Of a stretch of 64,000 bases of DNA, positions 12,401 through 21,414 are shown piece after piece. The stretch is from Heliopora coerulea. Taxonomy: Eukaryota > Cnidaria > Anthozoa > Scleralcyonacea > Helioporidae. How positions within the stretch are numbered: the stretch's first letter is position 1; the number at the start of each line of letters is the position of its first letter. Below the pieces are notes generated by a model. That model did not search any database. It saw only the letters and a list, made by a program, of their open reading frames with translations, and had not been told where the DNA came from. The stretch covers positions 372,001 to 436,000 of the forward strand of contig JASJOG010000246.1 in assembly GCA_030142905.1 (NCBI GenBank), in the 5' to 3' direction. The position numbers and the translations under genes are program-made.

Positions 12401-12707
12401 AACTAGGCATATTTACTGGTCTGGTTTAGATTGTTTTGTGCTATCGGTTAGATCCCCCGACAACCACATTGTTGACAGAAATGCAAACCAGCCATCGCCG
12501 ACTAAAGATCCAAAGACAAAAGATAACAAGGGAGTCGACAACGATGCTTTTCAAGCGGAAAAAATCTATGAAGGAAACGAAATAATCATGAAGGGAAATA
12601 TCTCAACGGGTGATGCCGAAGCCATGCAAAAAACCACTGAGGTTTCTGGAAAATGTTTCTCAATGACAGGTATGGTGTATGTAGCACAAGAACTTTCACC
12701 ATCTTAA
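1744..12707 (+). CDS. C-type lectin-domain seven-transmembrane receptor (adhesion-GPCR type, no GAIN seen)
   Basis: Likely a plasma-membrane receptor with an extracellular C-type lectin domain. Model exons: 1744-1795, 3666-4058, 4984-5096, 6755-6964, 7760-7916, 8345-8475, 9975-10235, 11701-11791, 12430-12707. All have AG/GT borders, every phase matches, and the total is 561 residues plus stop. Exon 1 encodes a hydrophobic signal peptide. Exon 2 is a complete lectin domain. Exon 3 is a short Asn/Ser-rich linker with several N-glycosylation sequons and two cysteines. Exons 4-7 carry TM1-TM7 with adhesion-family landmarks: FGWMLCEG in TM3, GWGLPAVVV in TM4, and the paired cysteines in MCKVV (TM3) and GKRCWY (ECL2). 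The last two exons give a basic then acidic tail. No GPS motif is visible between lectin domain and TM1. Two cryptic exons (4180-4228, 4715-4787) have good splice borders but break the frame and were left out. The 7TM identity is secure; absence of GAIN is inferred from phase. Confidence 0.85.
1975..2200. repeat. Intronic cluster of ataccggtac / ttacggttt repeats
   Basis: Within intron 1 of the lectin-receptor gene, short motifs built on ATACCGGTA, TATCGGTACCGTGTGAAC and CATTACGGTTTC recur in both orientations over about 200 bp. The motif TTCACACGATACCGGTA and its near inverse suggest a decayed inverted-repeat element. I could not define ends or a target-site duplication. Confidence 0.35.
3666..4058 (+). 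CDS. Exon 2 of the lectin receptor: C-type lectin domain
   Basis: A phase 1-1 exon of 131 codons holding one complete C-type lectin domain. The long-form N-terminal cysteine pair (GCPDCW) is followed by the TWSKARSKC helix, the conserved central WKSGEPNE loop, the NCVNYWHTDGTW strand and the closing FICE. The carbohydrate-specificity triplet in the loop reads EPN, which in characterised lectins usually goes with mannose-type calcium-dependent binding. The WND position reads TDG, so one calcium ligand is altered and sugar binding is uncertain. Symmetric phase makes it a typical shuffling exon. Borders are ttttag before and gtaggt after. Confidence 0.9.
6249..6290. repeat. (AT)n microsatellite
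   Basis: Uninterrupted AT dinucleotides, immediately upstream of the segment that carries the hammerhead ribozyme in the intron between receptor exons 3 and 4. Confidence 0.95.
6345..6390 (+). ncRNA. Hammerhead ribozyme (type I), intronic
   Basis: A self-cleaving RNA motif. The core CTGATGA (6351-6357) is followed by stem II, GGCT pairing with GGCC across a 5-nt loop (6358-6370), then GAAA (6371-6374). Stem III is A74-U83, C75-G82, G76-C81 and G77-C80 with a 2-nt UU loop (positions 63xx). Cleavage is predicted after C6384 in a GUC triplet. Stem I pairs ACTACA (6345-6350) with TGTAGT (6385-6390), six perfect base pairs. All invariant core bases are present. In animals such minimal type I hammerheads are known from Penelope-like elements and retrozymes. 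The short stem III suggests it may act best as a dimer. It lies between AT tracts in an intron of the lectin-receptor gene, so it is probably the remnant of a small retroelement. Confidence 0.85.
6391..6458. repeat. (AT)n(GT)n compound microsatellite
   Basis: An AT tract of about 40 bp passes directly into about 27 bp of GT. It abuts stem I of the hammerhead. The AT-ribozyme-AT arrangement suggests insertion into, or co-amplification with, an AT repeat. Confidence 0.95.
7104..7735. repeat. (GTTACT/GTTGCT)n hexanucleotide tract, about 630 bp
   Basis: An imperfect array of GTT-NCT triplet pairs fills most of the intron between the TM1-2 exon and the TM3 exon, ending about 25 bp before the acceptor at 7759. 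A longer block (GTTATTGTTGCTATTGCT followed by GTTACT units) recurs near 7350, 7405 and 7446, so there is higher-order structure. Two long open frames across it (valine/threonine/alanine or leucine runs) are by-products of the 3-bp period, not genes. Confidence 0.9.
8858..8957 (-). repeat. Short TTAA-type MITE, copy A
   Basis: About 100 bp, starting TTAACCCTTTCC and matching the reverse complement of 11886-11978 along its whole length. The 3' end is more decayed (GGAAAAGAGTC). It lies in the intron between receptor exons 6 and 7 and contains two 25-bp modules also found at 20442-20517, 46766-46940 and 52093-52187. Confidence 0.7.
10330..11100 (+). repeat. Intronic repeat with LTR-like promoter and poly(A) signals
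   Basis: This part of the receptor intron holds a hairpin (10321-10380, GTGAATATTGTCGAATAAT and its near inverse). Downstream come a TATA-like CTATAAAAG at 10750, a TTACGTCAT element just before it, and AATAAATCC near 11002. The order resembles the U3-R-U5 of a solo LTR of roughly 10671-11035. I found no clear target-site duplication or second LTR, so this stays a suggestion. Confidence 0.25.
11886..11978 (+). repeat. 93-bp MITE with TTAA target duplication, copy B
   Basis: The element is flanked by TTAA on both sides (11882-11885 and 11979-11982). Its ends are near inverse: TCCTTTCC at the left and the complement of CCCTTTTC at the right. Internally it holds two 25-bp units starting TTTTACTCTGG and TTTTACTCGTC. 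It lies between the last two coding exons of the lectin receptor. TTAA targets are used by piggyBac and Kolobok transposases, but a 93-bp element cannot be assigned from its ends alone. Confidence 0.75.
12060..12400. repeat. Low-complexity CCAT and TTTTAC tracts
   Basis: CATCCAT-type tetramers (12066-12170) pass into TTTATTTGTTCA repeats and then (TTTTAC)n up to about 12398, about 30 bp before the acceptor of the final receptor exon. Open frames here are repeat artefacts. Confidence 0.85.
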
Positions 12708-15200
12708 GTAGTAACAGCAGCTTAAGGCAGCTCGCTAAAGTTCCATTAAAGGTAGAAGAATGCAAAATCGGATCACAAAAACTGTACGTTAACATACTGG
12801 AAGAAGAATGAAAATGAATATCATTAATCTAAAAACTTTCTGGACATCAATTACTGATGTTCAGTTGGATGTTAAATGGTTGTTGTGGCAACGGCGATGT
12901 TTTAAAATAGCTTCTTACCTAATTCGAATTTGATGGCCCCCAATTGTTCCTGTTTTGTTTTGGAGTTGTTTTTCTTTCCTTGTTTAGTTTCCTTTTCTTT
13001 TCATTTTTCTTTCTTCTCTTTTTTTCTTTTCTTTACTTTCCTTTCCTTTTCTGTTCTTTTCTTTTCTCTTCTTCCATGTCTTTTCTTTTTTTTCTTCTCG
13101 TTTCTTTTTCATTTCTTTTCATTTCTTCTCTTTCCTTCTCTTCTCTTTTCCTTTTTTCTTTTGTTCTCATTTTGCTTTTCTTCTTTTTATTTTCATTTCT
13201 TTTCTTTCACTTCTTTTCTTTTCTTTATTGTTTGTTTTGGGTTCTTTTCTTTTCTTTTATTTGCTTTGTTAAAACTTCCCTTTATGTATAGGTAGCGTAT
13301 AAGCAGACTTTTCAAACGATTAAAACAAGGTGTTACCAAACTAATTACACTTGGTTTAAACGTAAAGTCGGAGCCATTTTTGAAATGTCACAATACCCAT
13401 CTTGACCTAAAGATCACTTAACGTTTTGGTAGATCACTGTTGCAATATTCTTGATGTCAAAAATGTTTTCACACCTATCACATTCTGTTTTTTTCTCTCA
13501 AGTATATTTTTATAATTATTTGAAGGTCAAATTTATATATTTCCGTTTTTCAAGGAGCGGTATTTGGCCGCCTTACGGGGGCTCCCTGATGCTCCGTTTA
13601 GTTGAAATTGTTACAGAAAACAAATCTTGTAGTAAAGAACATAAAACCTAATAACTGAATTTTTTTATTGATTGGTAATCTTCAATTGCATTGTGATATT
13701 TTCGAGCATTTTAAAAGTTCCCGATGTTTCCTTGGCAACGTGACGACAGCTTCAAATATACTTTCAACACCTAACAGAGCCCCTGCAACTCTAAATTGAA
13801 GCGGGTCACTAATCATTTGTATTTTATGTATCAAATCAACAGAGCAAATACTTTTCTGAGTTTATATAACATCGAGATTTATGCGCACCTGCAATGACTA
13901 CGATTTGTTACGCTCTTCTTTCTTCTGTCCTGTCATTTTAATATCTGACATGTCTTGTTTGTTTATTTTTTCTTTCATATTTTGGTACTATCCTTTTCTT
14001 TCCCCCTACCTAAAAAACTTCTTTATTGATCTGGACCTCATAGATAACATTGTGTCCTTTTCTCAGTTTGTTTAGCTTTCTGCCTTCCGCAGACATAACT
14101 CACTACGAATCTTACACTGCTTTCATGCGTTGCAAGGTTTGCAATCTTAAAGTAACAGATTTTCTTCATTCAATATTTCTGAACAGGTGAAGGAATAGTC
14201 CCTGGACGGCCGTCCGTTCAGATAGTAGCCACAGTACACAGAAAATTTGAAAGGTCGGACTTGGATGAGAAGTCTTAGCAGAACCTCACAAAACCGTGTT
14301 TTGTTGAAAGTAGTGGTAAGCCATATTGAAGGTGTATTAGAAATGAGCGAATCCAATCCGATCGGATTCGGATTTAACTTTTACTTTCGGATCAAATCCT
14401 ATCTGGTTTATTTCGTTGCTTTTTTTTTTTATTTTTGTTTTTTAGATTAGATTTTTTTTCTTGGATTTAGCCTTTTTTACGGATCGCGATTATGGATAGC
14501 ATTTTGCGGAGAAACTTTCATACCCAGTCGGATTGGACTAAGAGAATGACTTTCCTGGTGGGATCGTATTTAGATCAACCTTTTGGGCAAAACCCTCAGA
14601 TTTCTGGCTCCGAATCTGATCCGACTCATACTTCAATCTTCTAGGAATTCAGATTTGGAATCCAGTCCATGCTGTTATGAGTACCGGAAGTTTCACAAAA
14701 CTTATGAAGCAAGAAACAACAAGACTTTAATTGTATTCACCTCCAGTTTCTAGGATAAACTTCTGCTTAATTTGAACAAATTATTCCGGGAAAACATTCA
14801 TGCCCGCGGTGAAGCTAAATAACAGTTAACGTTTGAACAATGAACTATTTTCTTGCTTCTACTGATAGCTTAATGTTGATATTCAAAAGCAACTTTATCA
14901 GTTGAGTATTACGTATTTTTGGAGTTTAACTGAACTCATTTCATTTGTAAAATTTCTATTTTCACATAAGTCGGATGGTTCATATTTTTTTGGTTGGAGT
15001 ACACGTTAGTATTGTCGACGACCCTACCTTCTTGAACCTCGTCTAAACAGGTGACAACGATCACATATTTCGTCTTCTAATGTCAGTTCATCAAAACTTT
15101 TGTTCCTGCTGCTCTTTCTCTTGGCGTTCTCCTTGCTTTCATTGTTATTCGTGATGTCACTGAACACCATTGGTCTGGAGTATTTCGTTCTCTTCGGGTG
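12708..15200. other. 3' flank of the lectin receptor; pyrimidine-rich tract; no gene
   Basis: After the stop at 12705-12707 the stretch holds a 300-bp TTTTC/TTCTT pyrimidine tract (12960-13275) whose open frames are artefacts. I see no splice-bounded exon, RNA gene or clear poly(A) signal. A GT at 12670, inside the last receptor exon, could serve as an alternative donor, but I found no convincing exon to follow it. Confidence 0.5.
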
Positions 15201-15376
15201 AATAGACGAAATCTTTGGTCTCCGCGGTGAACTTCCAGTTTCTGACCTTTGTGCGCTTCCAAAATTCGTGCGTGAAATATTGGGGCTTGCTGGTAAGGTG
15301 TGGCCTAAAATCGAAAATATTAGAAGCCATTAAATTTTTAGTAGAATGACTGGACATTTCACGCAGGATTGGAACC
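15201..15376. repeat. Dispersed repeat, copy 2
   Basis: The second copy of the segment at 1-177. It begins at the same base and loses similarity after GGATTGGAACC. On the minus strand it forms part of an 80-codon open frame (15157-15399), and on the plus strand it is open for about 43 codons. Function unknown. Confidence 0.75.
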
Positions 15377-16337
15377 TTGCAAAATTTAACCAGAATCATC
15401 AGTCAAAACTTACATTTATTTTTACTGGATAGCACATTGATAGCGATTGAAGCACGAGCTCTCCTCAAATCTTTTTTCTTATAGATTGCATCATGTATCT
15501 TAAAGTGAATAAATACTTTTTTAAAAATTATTGAAATTCATCCGACAAAGCATTGGAAAATATGTTTGTGGTAGGTTTTTGTTAATTGAACCGTTACTAC
15601 AATTGTCTTGTTTAATAGAATTCTCCATGATTGAAAATAAAAATACCAATAGTTTTATGTGTGAAAACTGTTCATGATCGACGCGAAGCTTTAGTCATAA
15701 AAATGTCACGAAGCTACATTGTATCCCCATTTGCACCTTGGTAACCAAGTCACTATTCTTTAGATAATTTCATCATGGCTCAAGAAATAAGCCGATCAGT
15801 GTCATGTTTTGCTTACAAGCGAAGATGTCGTTGCCCTCTGGCCCTTATACTTGACTACGTTTTGTGCAACCGTAGTTTCAATTAGGTGACAGTGTAGGAC
15901 TGGGTCGGTTTTTACGGCGAATTTTAATTGGCTGATTTCCTGATCTTTGGAAGACGGTTTAAACGTAAGATGTCATTCTTTTTTCATTTTTCCAAACAAT
16001 GCACTGCCTGGTGTGAATTGAGATCATCTGGTGGTAAAGGCGTGACGAAACGACGGGGATCTACCCTCAAAGATATTTCGCATGACATTTCACGATTGGA
16101 AATAGTTTTTATATATAAAAATGTTTCAATTCCATATGTGAACTGAAAACACTGAGAAGTTCAAATGTGAAATACATGTTTCGTTTACCAACATTTCTAA
16201 TTTGACATTTTTAACTAAGCCATTTGATGTATCAATTAACCAGGAATTTCATATGTGAAAATATTTCAGTTTCTTATGTTTTTCACATGTGAAACGACAT
16301 GTGAAATTTTCGTTAAAGTAATTTCGTCCTGACAAAC

Positions 16338-18669
16338 CTGTTTATTAACTAGAACGTGAAAAAAGAATATCATCAACCCCTGAAGTGAATTAAAAATGGC
16401 GAAAAGATATTTAAAAACGATCAAATCTCTGTTGAACACGATCATTCCAAAGGACCACGTGAGTCCATGTAATGGAAGAAGGACAGCGGTTGCTTTCGCG
16501 CCAGCTTTTGCCTTATCCAGCGTTCTGCTTCTGCTAATATTATGGGAAGAGACCATCTTTCTTAAAGCCAAGATATACACAACAATATTAGCCTAAAATT
16601 TTTAAAAAAAGCCAGGTCAATTTAGGTATTTCTTGATATTAAAATGAAGTCTTATCTAGAACGGCGCTTAAGATGTCTTTTCTTACCCTTCGTTTATGCA
16701 TTTTGTTTTAAGATTTTTGCAAGTTCTATTACTGTCGCATGAATTTAATAAGCTCGTAAAAGGTCTTGACGTCTGAATTTTAAAGTGAAAAACAACTCGT
16801 GACGGCCGAATACGCGTAAAATTGACAACGGTTGATAAAGTACATGACGACTGTTGATCTACGCGTTGTGAGCTAAGTTTGACTGCACGTAGCGAACAAG
16901 ATTGTGCTGCACTCTGTGAGAAATGTGCTGTACAATATGGTTCATGTCTTGTTGCTAACTGTGAGTAATGTTCTGTTCCACACAGTGAGCGATGTTTTGT
17001 TACACACTGTAATATGATAACTTGCGAGACTTTTACTTGTTAAATAGGACTGTTCCTAAGTTTAGTGGCACAAAAGGATACGTCATCTTTGACAACGAAA
17101 CATCTTCCCGGCAACATGATTACAGCATATCTCGACGATTATATTTTGAGGGAGTAGGTAACACGCAGTCCTCCTGTGCGTTTCAATTTATGGCTTCTTT
17201 AAGAACCACTCTCTTGCAAATTAATTTAAAATTGAGTTAAAAAACTGTATGATTCCCTTTACTAACATACCAACAGCGTCACACTAGCTGAGCCAATGAA
17301 CGTCCAAAGCAAAGGTCCTCTTGCTCTGAACCAACACGCATGCTCCCTTATGAATTCTTTTATGTCCAGAAGGCACACCGATAACGCCACCACAATGGCG
17401 GGAATACCTATTGTATAAGGAACTTTATTCAGTTATTCAAAAAAATAATCATTAAGTATTATCACAACAGTGGTCTCGTAAATTTGTTGGCCACAAGAAT
17501 AAATCGTGAATGTATGAAATGGGAATGGAAATAAAAAAAAAAAGTAAATTGAGAGTTTTTGACACAGAATAAGCGAGTAAGAAAGGGGAGTAAACAAGCG
17601 ATGTGTTGATGACGATCACAATAATGAGGAAGTTGGTGATGATGGGAATGGTAATGATGGTTAATGTGACGGTATTGATGATGATGGTGATGATGGAGGG
17701 TAAAATGATGATGTTGATGATATTGATCAGTAGCAAGTACGAAAATCTTCTTACCCCAGCCAATAGTATAGAAAAGTCGAAAGTGTTTTCCTCCCAAGCC
17801 AGAAAATATGCGAACGAGCTGAAGATAAATGACAATTCCTTCACACAGCATCCATCCAAACACGGATAGTACAAAGAAGTATAACAATACAGACACCGCG
17901 GTGCAAAATATCTAAAGATTCAGAAGAAAAAGAGCATAAAAATGTTATAAAATACAAAAAATCAGGTTAGAATGAAGTAAACTATCTCAGTGTTACGGAG
18001 GAGATGACAGAAATCAGTGAAATTATTTTGACATATCACATCTCGGCTAGGACATATATAAGCATACACACTGTAGTCAGCTAATGAATTCTTATTTGAC
18101 AAAATGGATTGATAATAAACCAGGCTCATTGTATGGAGACATAATTCCTTACCTTATTGCCATGAGCTGGTCCAGCTATGATGGCTAAAATGTCAGTCAT
18201 TCCAATGACCACACACAGATGCATGAGGACTCGAGATGGCACTTCCGTCTTTTGCGTGGAATGAAATTTTGTCCAAAATAACGAGCAACTAACTATTGTT
18301 AGAATAACTCCAAGCAGCGACAGTGAACAACCGACGGTGGATATTATTTCTAGTGATCGCCTTTCAAATGATGTTGCCTGAAAATTTAAAATAGTGAAAA
18401 CTCAGGAAATATTTTGTATTAGATTCTGGAACTTTGAGCAAACGTGACTGTATTTTGATTTACCGAGCATGATAATAGGCTCTACAAATGAGCATGTTTA
18501 GCAATATGACTCACCAATTCCTCCGATATGTCCATTGCAGCAAATGCTGTCAGATGATTACATTCGCATGTCACGTAATCATCATTGTAGCTTCGTTCAA
18601 TCATTCGGCATCCTTCCGTGTCCCAGGTTGTTTCGTTTAATTCCGGCTTCCAGTAAACACAAACTGAAT
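16338..18669 (-). CDS. Adhesion-type GPCR with GPS motif (5' and 3' ends not found)
   Basis: Minus-strand exons in order: 18669-18515 (GPS), 18377-18153 (TM1-TM2), 17911-17755 (TM3), 17407-17271 (TM4-ECL2-TM5) and 16592-16338 (TM5-TM7). All have AG/GT borders and compatible phases. The first exon has the GAIN proteolysis signature: CVYW, then a Trp, a GC, and TCECNHLTAFA, with cleavage expected between L and T. The 7TM part has FGWMLCEG, YTIGWG and the cysteine pair in IFCTAV and HACWF. Intron positions match those of the plus-strand lectin receptor; the TM3 exon is 157 bp in both. The two genes are convergent, so an inverted duplication is likely. Exons for most of the GAIN domain and any N-terminal ligand-binding domain should lie above 18.7 kb, but that region is Penelope-derived. 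No C-terminal tail exon was found between 15.4 and 16.3 kb. It may be functional with missed exons, or truncated. Confidence 0.85.
17600..17725. repeat. (GAT)n-type microsatellite
   Basis: Imperfect GATGATGGT and related triplets in the intron between the TM3 and TM4 exons of the minus-strand GPCR. The histidine- and isoleucine-rich open frames across it are artefacts. Confidence 0.85.
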
Positions 18670-18853
18670 CTTCATGCTAGTCCAAATATCGTATATATGT
18701 TACAAAGACCATCACATATGATTCATATATAAATTGCTTGCTTTGCATGGTATAGATGTGGTGTGTGTATATATATACTACAAAATGATACACATATTAC
18801 AAATACCCTCGCATATAATTTACTAAAGTAAATGGTTTGAACCTGGGAGAATC

Positions 18854-19440
18854 ATGACATGTTTGTGGAATTTGATCGTCCAGGTTAGTGTAGTCTTGAG
18901 AAAGACTGTTGGTGGAAGTGACTGACGTTTCGACAGCCTTGGCGGCGGTCATCTTCAGAGTCAAAAGGAGAGTAAATGTCAGATTCGCCTGTATTTGTAT
19001 CTGGTTTGTGCGTCATTACTTACTTAAATGCATTACTTACAGCACCAACTACAAACTGCGACTCACACTAGAAAGCTGGCATACGAACTTAGAACAAGAA
19101 CCATTAAACCGATCACAACAATTACCGGGACCTTACAAACGACTAATTTACAAAATTCAAACGTGGGAACAACCAATTGACTAACACTTCGACAAACTGA
19201 TAATTAATGCCTACACAACCACACCCATTGCTTCTCACAAACTATCACACCTCCATGACTAATACGACCGCCCACTTATGACGCACGAACCAGATACAAA
19301 TACAGGCGAATCTGACATTTACTCTCCTTTTGACTCTGAAGACGACCGCCGCCAAGGCTGTCGAAACGTCAGTCACTTCAACCAACAGTCTTTCTCAAGA
19401 CTACACTAACCTGGACGATCAACTTCCACAAACATGTCAT
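18854..19440. mobile_element. Penelope-like element remnant with inverted terminal arms
   Basis: Two 163-bp arms (18854-19016 and 19278-19440) are inverted copies of about 97% identity. Each carries a hammerhead-like string: CTGAAGA, a GC-rich stem, then GAAACGTC (on the plus strand in the right arm, near 19336-19373). The 261-bp spacer encodes on the plus strand a short peptide with LESWHTNLEQ and an NRSQQLP-PYKRLI-like pattern, which I associate with the C-terminal end of GIY-YIG endonuclease regions of Penelope-like elements. Inverted pseudo-LTRs are known for this class. It lies directly upstream of the truncated minus-strand GPCR. Confidence 0.6.
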
Positions 19441-19569
19441 AATAAAAGTTAATAAGACAAAATCCTGTAACTTATGTCCAATGCTTCTTCAACTCTAACT
19501 TTTTGAATTATACTTTTAAATTCATTTTAAAAGGTAACATTCTACTTTAAAATCTTGATATCTTTATAG

Positions 19570-19690
19570 ATATTAATGCATGTGGACAGTCTGTCGATCT
19601 GTGACTTGAATACTAATTGCAGCAATAATATTGGTTCTTATGAATGCACTTGCAAAAATGGATTTTCAGGAGATGGCGTAAACTGTTCAG
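19570..19690 (+). pseudogene. Broken calcium-binding EGF exon
   Basis: After an AG acceptor the exon begins DINACGQS in one frame and continues CDLNTNCSNNIGSYEC in another, ending FSGDGVNCSG. At 121 bp it is out of step with the 120-123 bp of its intact relatives, so about one base has been gained or two lost near 19595-19612. The 3' border reads GCGTGT rather than GT. Both defects suggest an inactive exon; a sequencing error would explain only the first. Confidence 0.75.
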
Positions 19691-20167
19691 GCGTGTGACC
19701 ATCATATGACACATGTGGTAGTGATTTATAAAGTACCACGTATTCTATGCATCATCTCATTAGACCAGCCTCGTTTGACAGAGAAGCTGCCGTCATTTTG
19801 GTTTTGTATTAGAGTACAGAGACATTGATTACGTCACGAAAATTAAAAAAAATCTTGCTTATTTTATTAAACAAATAGAAAGTAGCTGTCGTTTCTCTGT
19901 ACTGTGATGGAAAAATTCCATAATTCCATTCCAAATCGGCTGCACTTAGCGTTTCCACAACGCAATTTCACAGCCCAGTGAACATTCAAGCTATTTTCTC
20001 TCTGTTAAATATGTACTCAAACTAACTCAATGTGTATTGGCCGGGCGTCAGAATCGTGGCAAATGATTGAGCTTTGTTTAATTGAACAAAATTCCACTAC
20101 GATTAAGCTAAAAATCCAATGGTTATATTACATTTTTAATCATTTGCTTAAATTTAAAATTCAATAG

Positions 20168-21084
20168 ATATAAATGAGTGCTCACAATCACCTGGACCGT
20201 GCCATGTAAATGCAAGTTGTAACAATGACATTGGCTCCTTCCAATGCATTTGTAATGAAGGATTTTCAGGCAATGGAATTGGTTGCATAGGTTTGTTAAA
20301 CTTATTCTTATTCCTTTCAAACCAGACTAGTTCTTCTATTACCCTACTCTGGCAAACGCAAGACGACTTTATTCTCCAAATGATAACTCCTTGGCCGGAA
20401 AGAGCTAACTAACTCTTTTCTATCTGGTTGGTCATCCATTAGTTTAGTCTGGAATAACGCCAAGTCATTTTACCCAGTGTAACGCATGGCGATCTTACTC
20501 GCCAAAAGTGCTATAAGTACTATGAGTATTACAATGCTTGATACATTTATTTTTTCATATTCAAGGAATAAACATAACAGAGCCATCAAGGCGTGAAACC
20601 CTCGTTACAAGTAGATATGACATCACGGTCCTTTGGAACGTTTTTAACGTACGAATTACGGTACTGGGTCGTTACATCAACCGAACGTCTGGTCTTTGCG
20701 GCACATATAACGGAAATATGGGTGACGATTTCTTGACATCATTCAACACAACGGAAACAAATGTGACAACGTTTGGAAATTCTTGGAAGACTGATCCCGG
20801 TTGTGAGAATGCAATCGAAGTGGAACATCCGTGCATCACAAACTCCGACAGAGCAGCAATAGCCAAGATAAACTGTTCGGCTTCACTGAGATATCCAATC
20901 TGGTCATGCAACGAAACAGTGAACGCAACTGAAGGATATGTGCAGGACTGTGAATATGATATGTGCGCATGCGAGAACAATCCCACGGCATGTTTGTGCG
21001 AATCTCTTCAAGCTCATGCCGCGGAGTGTCAGTCACGTGGCATAACTATTAACTGGAGAAACGAATCAGAACATGTGCAATGCA
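20168..21084 (+). CDS. EGF plus VWD(second half)-C8 exons of an extracellular protein
   Basis: Exon 20168-20290 is an intact phase 1-1 calcium-binding EGF (DINEC at the start, GFSGNGIGC at the end). Exon 20566-21084, also phase 1-1, gives 173 codons. It starts in the middle of a von Willebrand D domain, has the hallmark GLCGTYNGNMGDDF, and runs into a cysteine-rich C8 region (DCEYDMCACENN, CLCESLQAHAAEC). Many N-glycosylation sequons are present. This architecture is typical of secreted or surface mucin-like and tectorin-like proteins. The first half of the VWD domain is not visible between the two exons, and the upstream EGF exon is damaged. The downstream side is cut by the BEL element starting near 21298. 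A possible 15-bp exon at 21162-21176 is unsupported. It may be the 3' part of a paralogue of the 52.8 kb gene. Confidence 0.8.
20442..20517 (+). repeat. Three 25-bp modules in an intron
   Basis: Three successive 25-bp units beginning TTTAGTCTGG, TTTTACCCAG and TCTTACTCGC share the framework TTTTACTCTGG-N2-AACGC-N6 with the array at 46766-46940 and the MITEs at 11886 and 52093. They lie in the intron between the EGF and VWD exons. Confidence 0.6.
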
Positions 21085-21209
21085 GTGAGTTTAAAAAGTT
21101 TTAATTTGATATATTTATACAGATTAATGTATTTATATAAAATTTCCCTTGTCCCTCGCAGAGAAGCAACAAACAGGTAAAATAATTTTTTTTTAAAAAA
21201 ATTGTTTTC

Positions 21210-21290
21210 TTTGTTTGAATCAACTGATTTGATTTCTTTGTTTGAATAAATTGATCTGATTTCTTTGTTTGAATCAATTGATTTCATTTC
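21210..21290. repeat. 27-bp tandem repeat, three copies
   Basis: Three 27-bp units starting TTTGTTTGAATMAA, with a few differences, end exactly where the BEL leader begins. The array seems to replace nearly all of the 5' LTR. Confidence 0.85.
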
Positions 21291-21414
21291 ATTGTTTAAG
21301 CCTAAGAGGTTGTGGTGCAGCTACAGTCAAAGACCTGAAGGAATCAGACGATCAAGATCGAGATTTTCCAGCGAAAGAATTTGAGATCAAGCGACGAGGT
21401 AGCAGTAAACAACT

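Noticed and set aside
12149..13295. Phe/Tyr/Leu-rich open frames
   Set aside because: Produced by TTTTAC and TTTTC simple repeats.
17022..17240. Plus-strand frame with KFSGTKGYVIFDN
   Set aside because: Overlaps an intron of the minus-strand GPCR; no acceptor or partner exon found.
17452..17874. Minus-strand frames through the GPCR intron
   Set aside because: They are the TM3 exon read through its donor into a (GAT)n intron; only 17755-17911 is kept.
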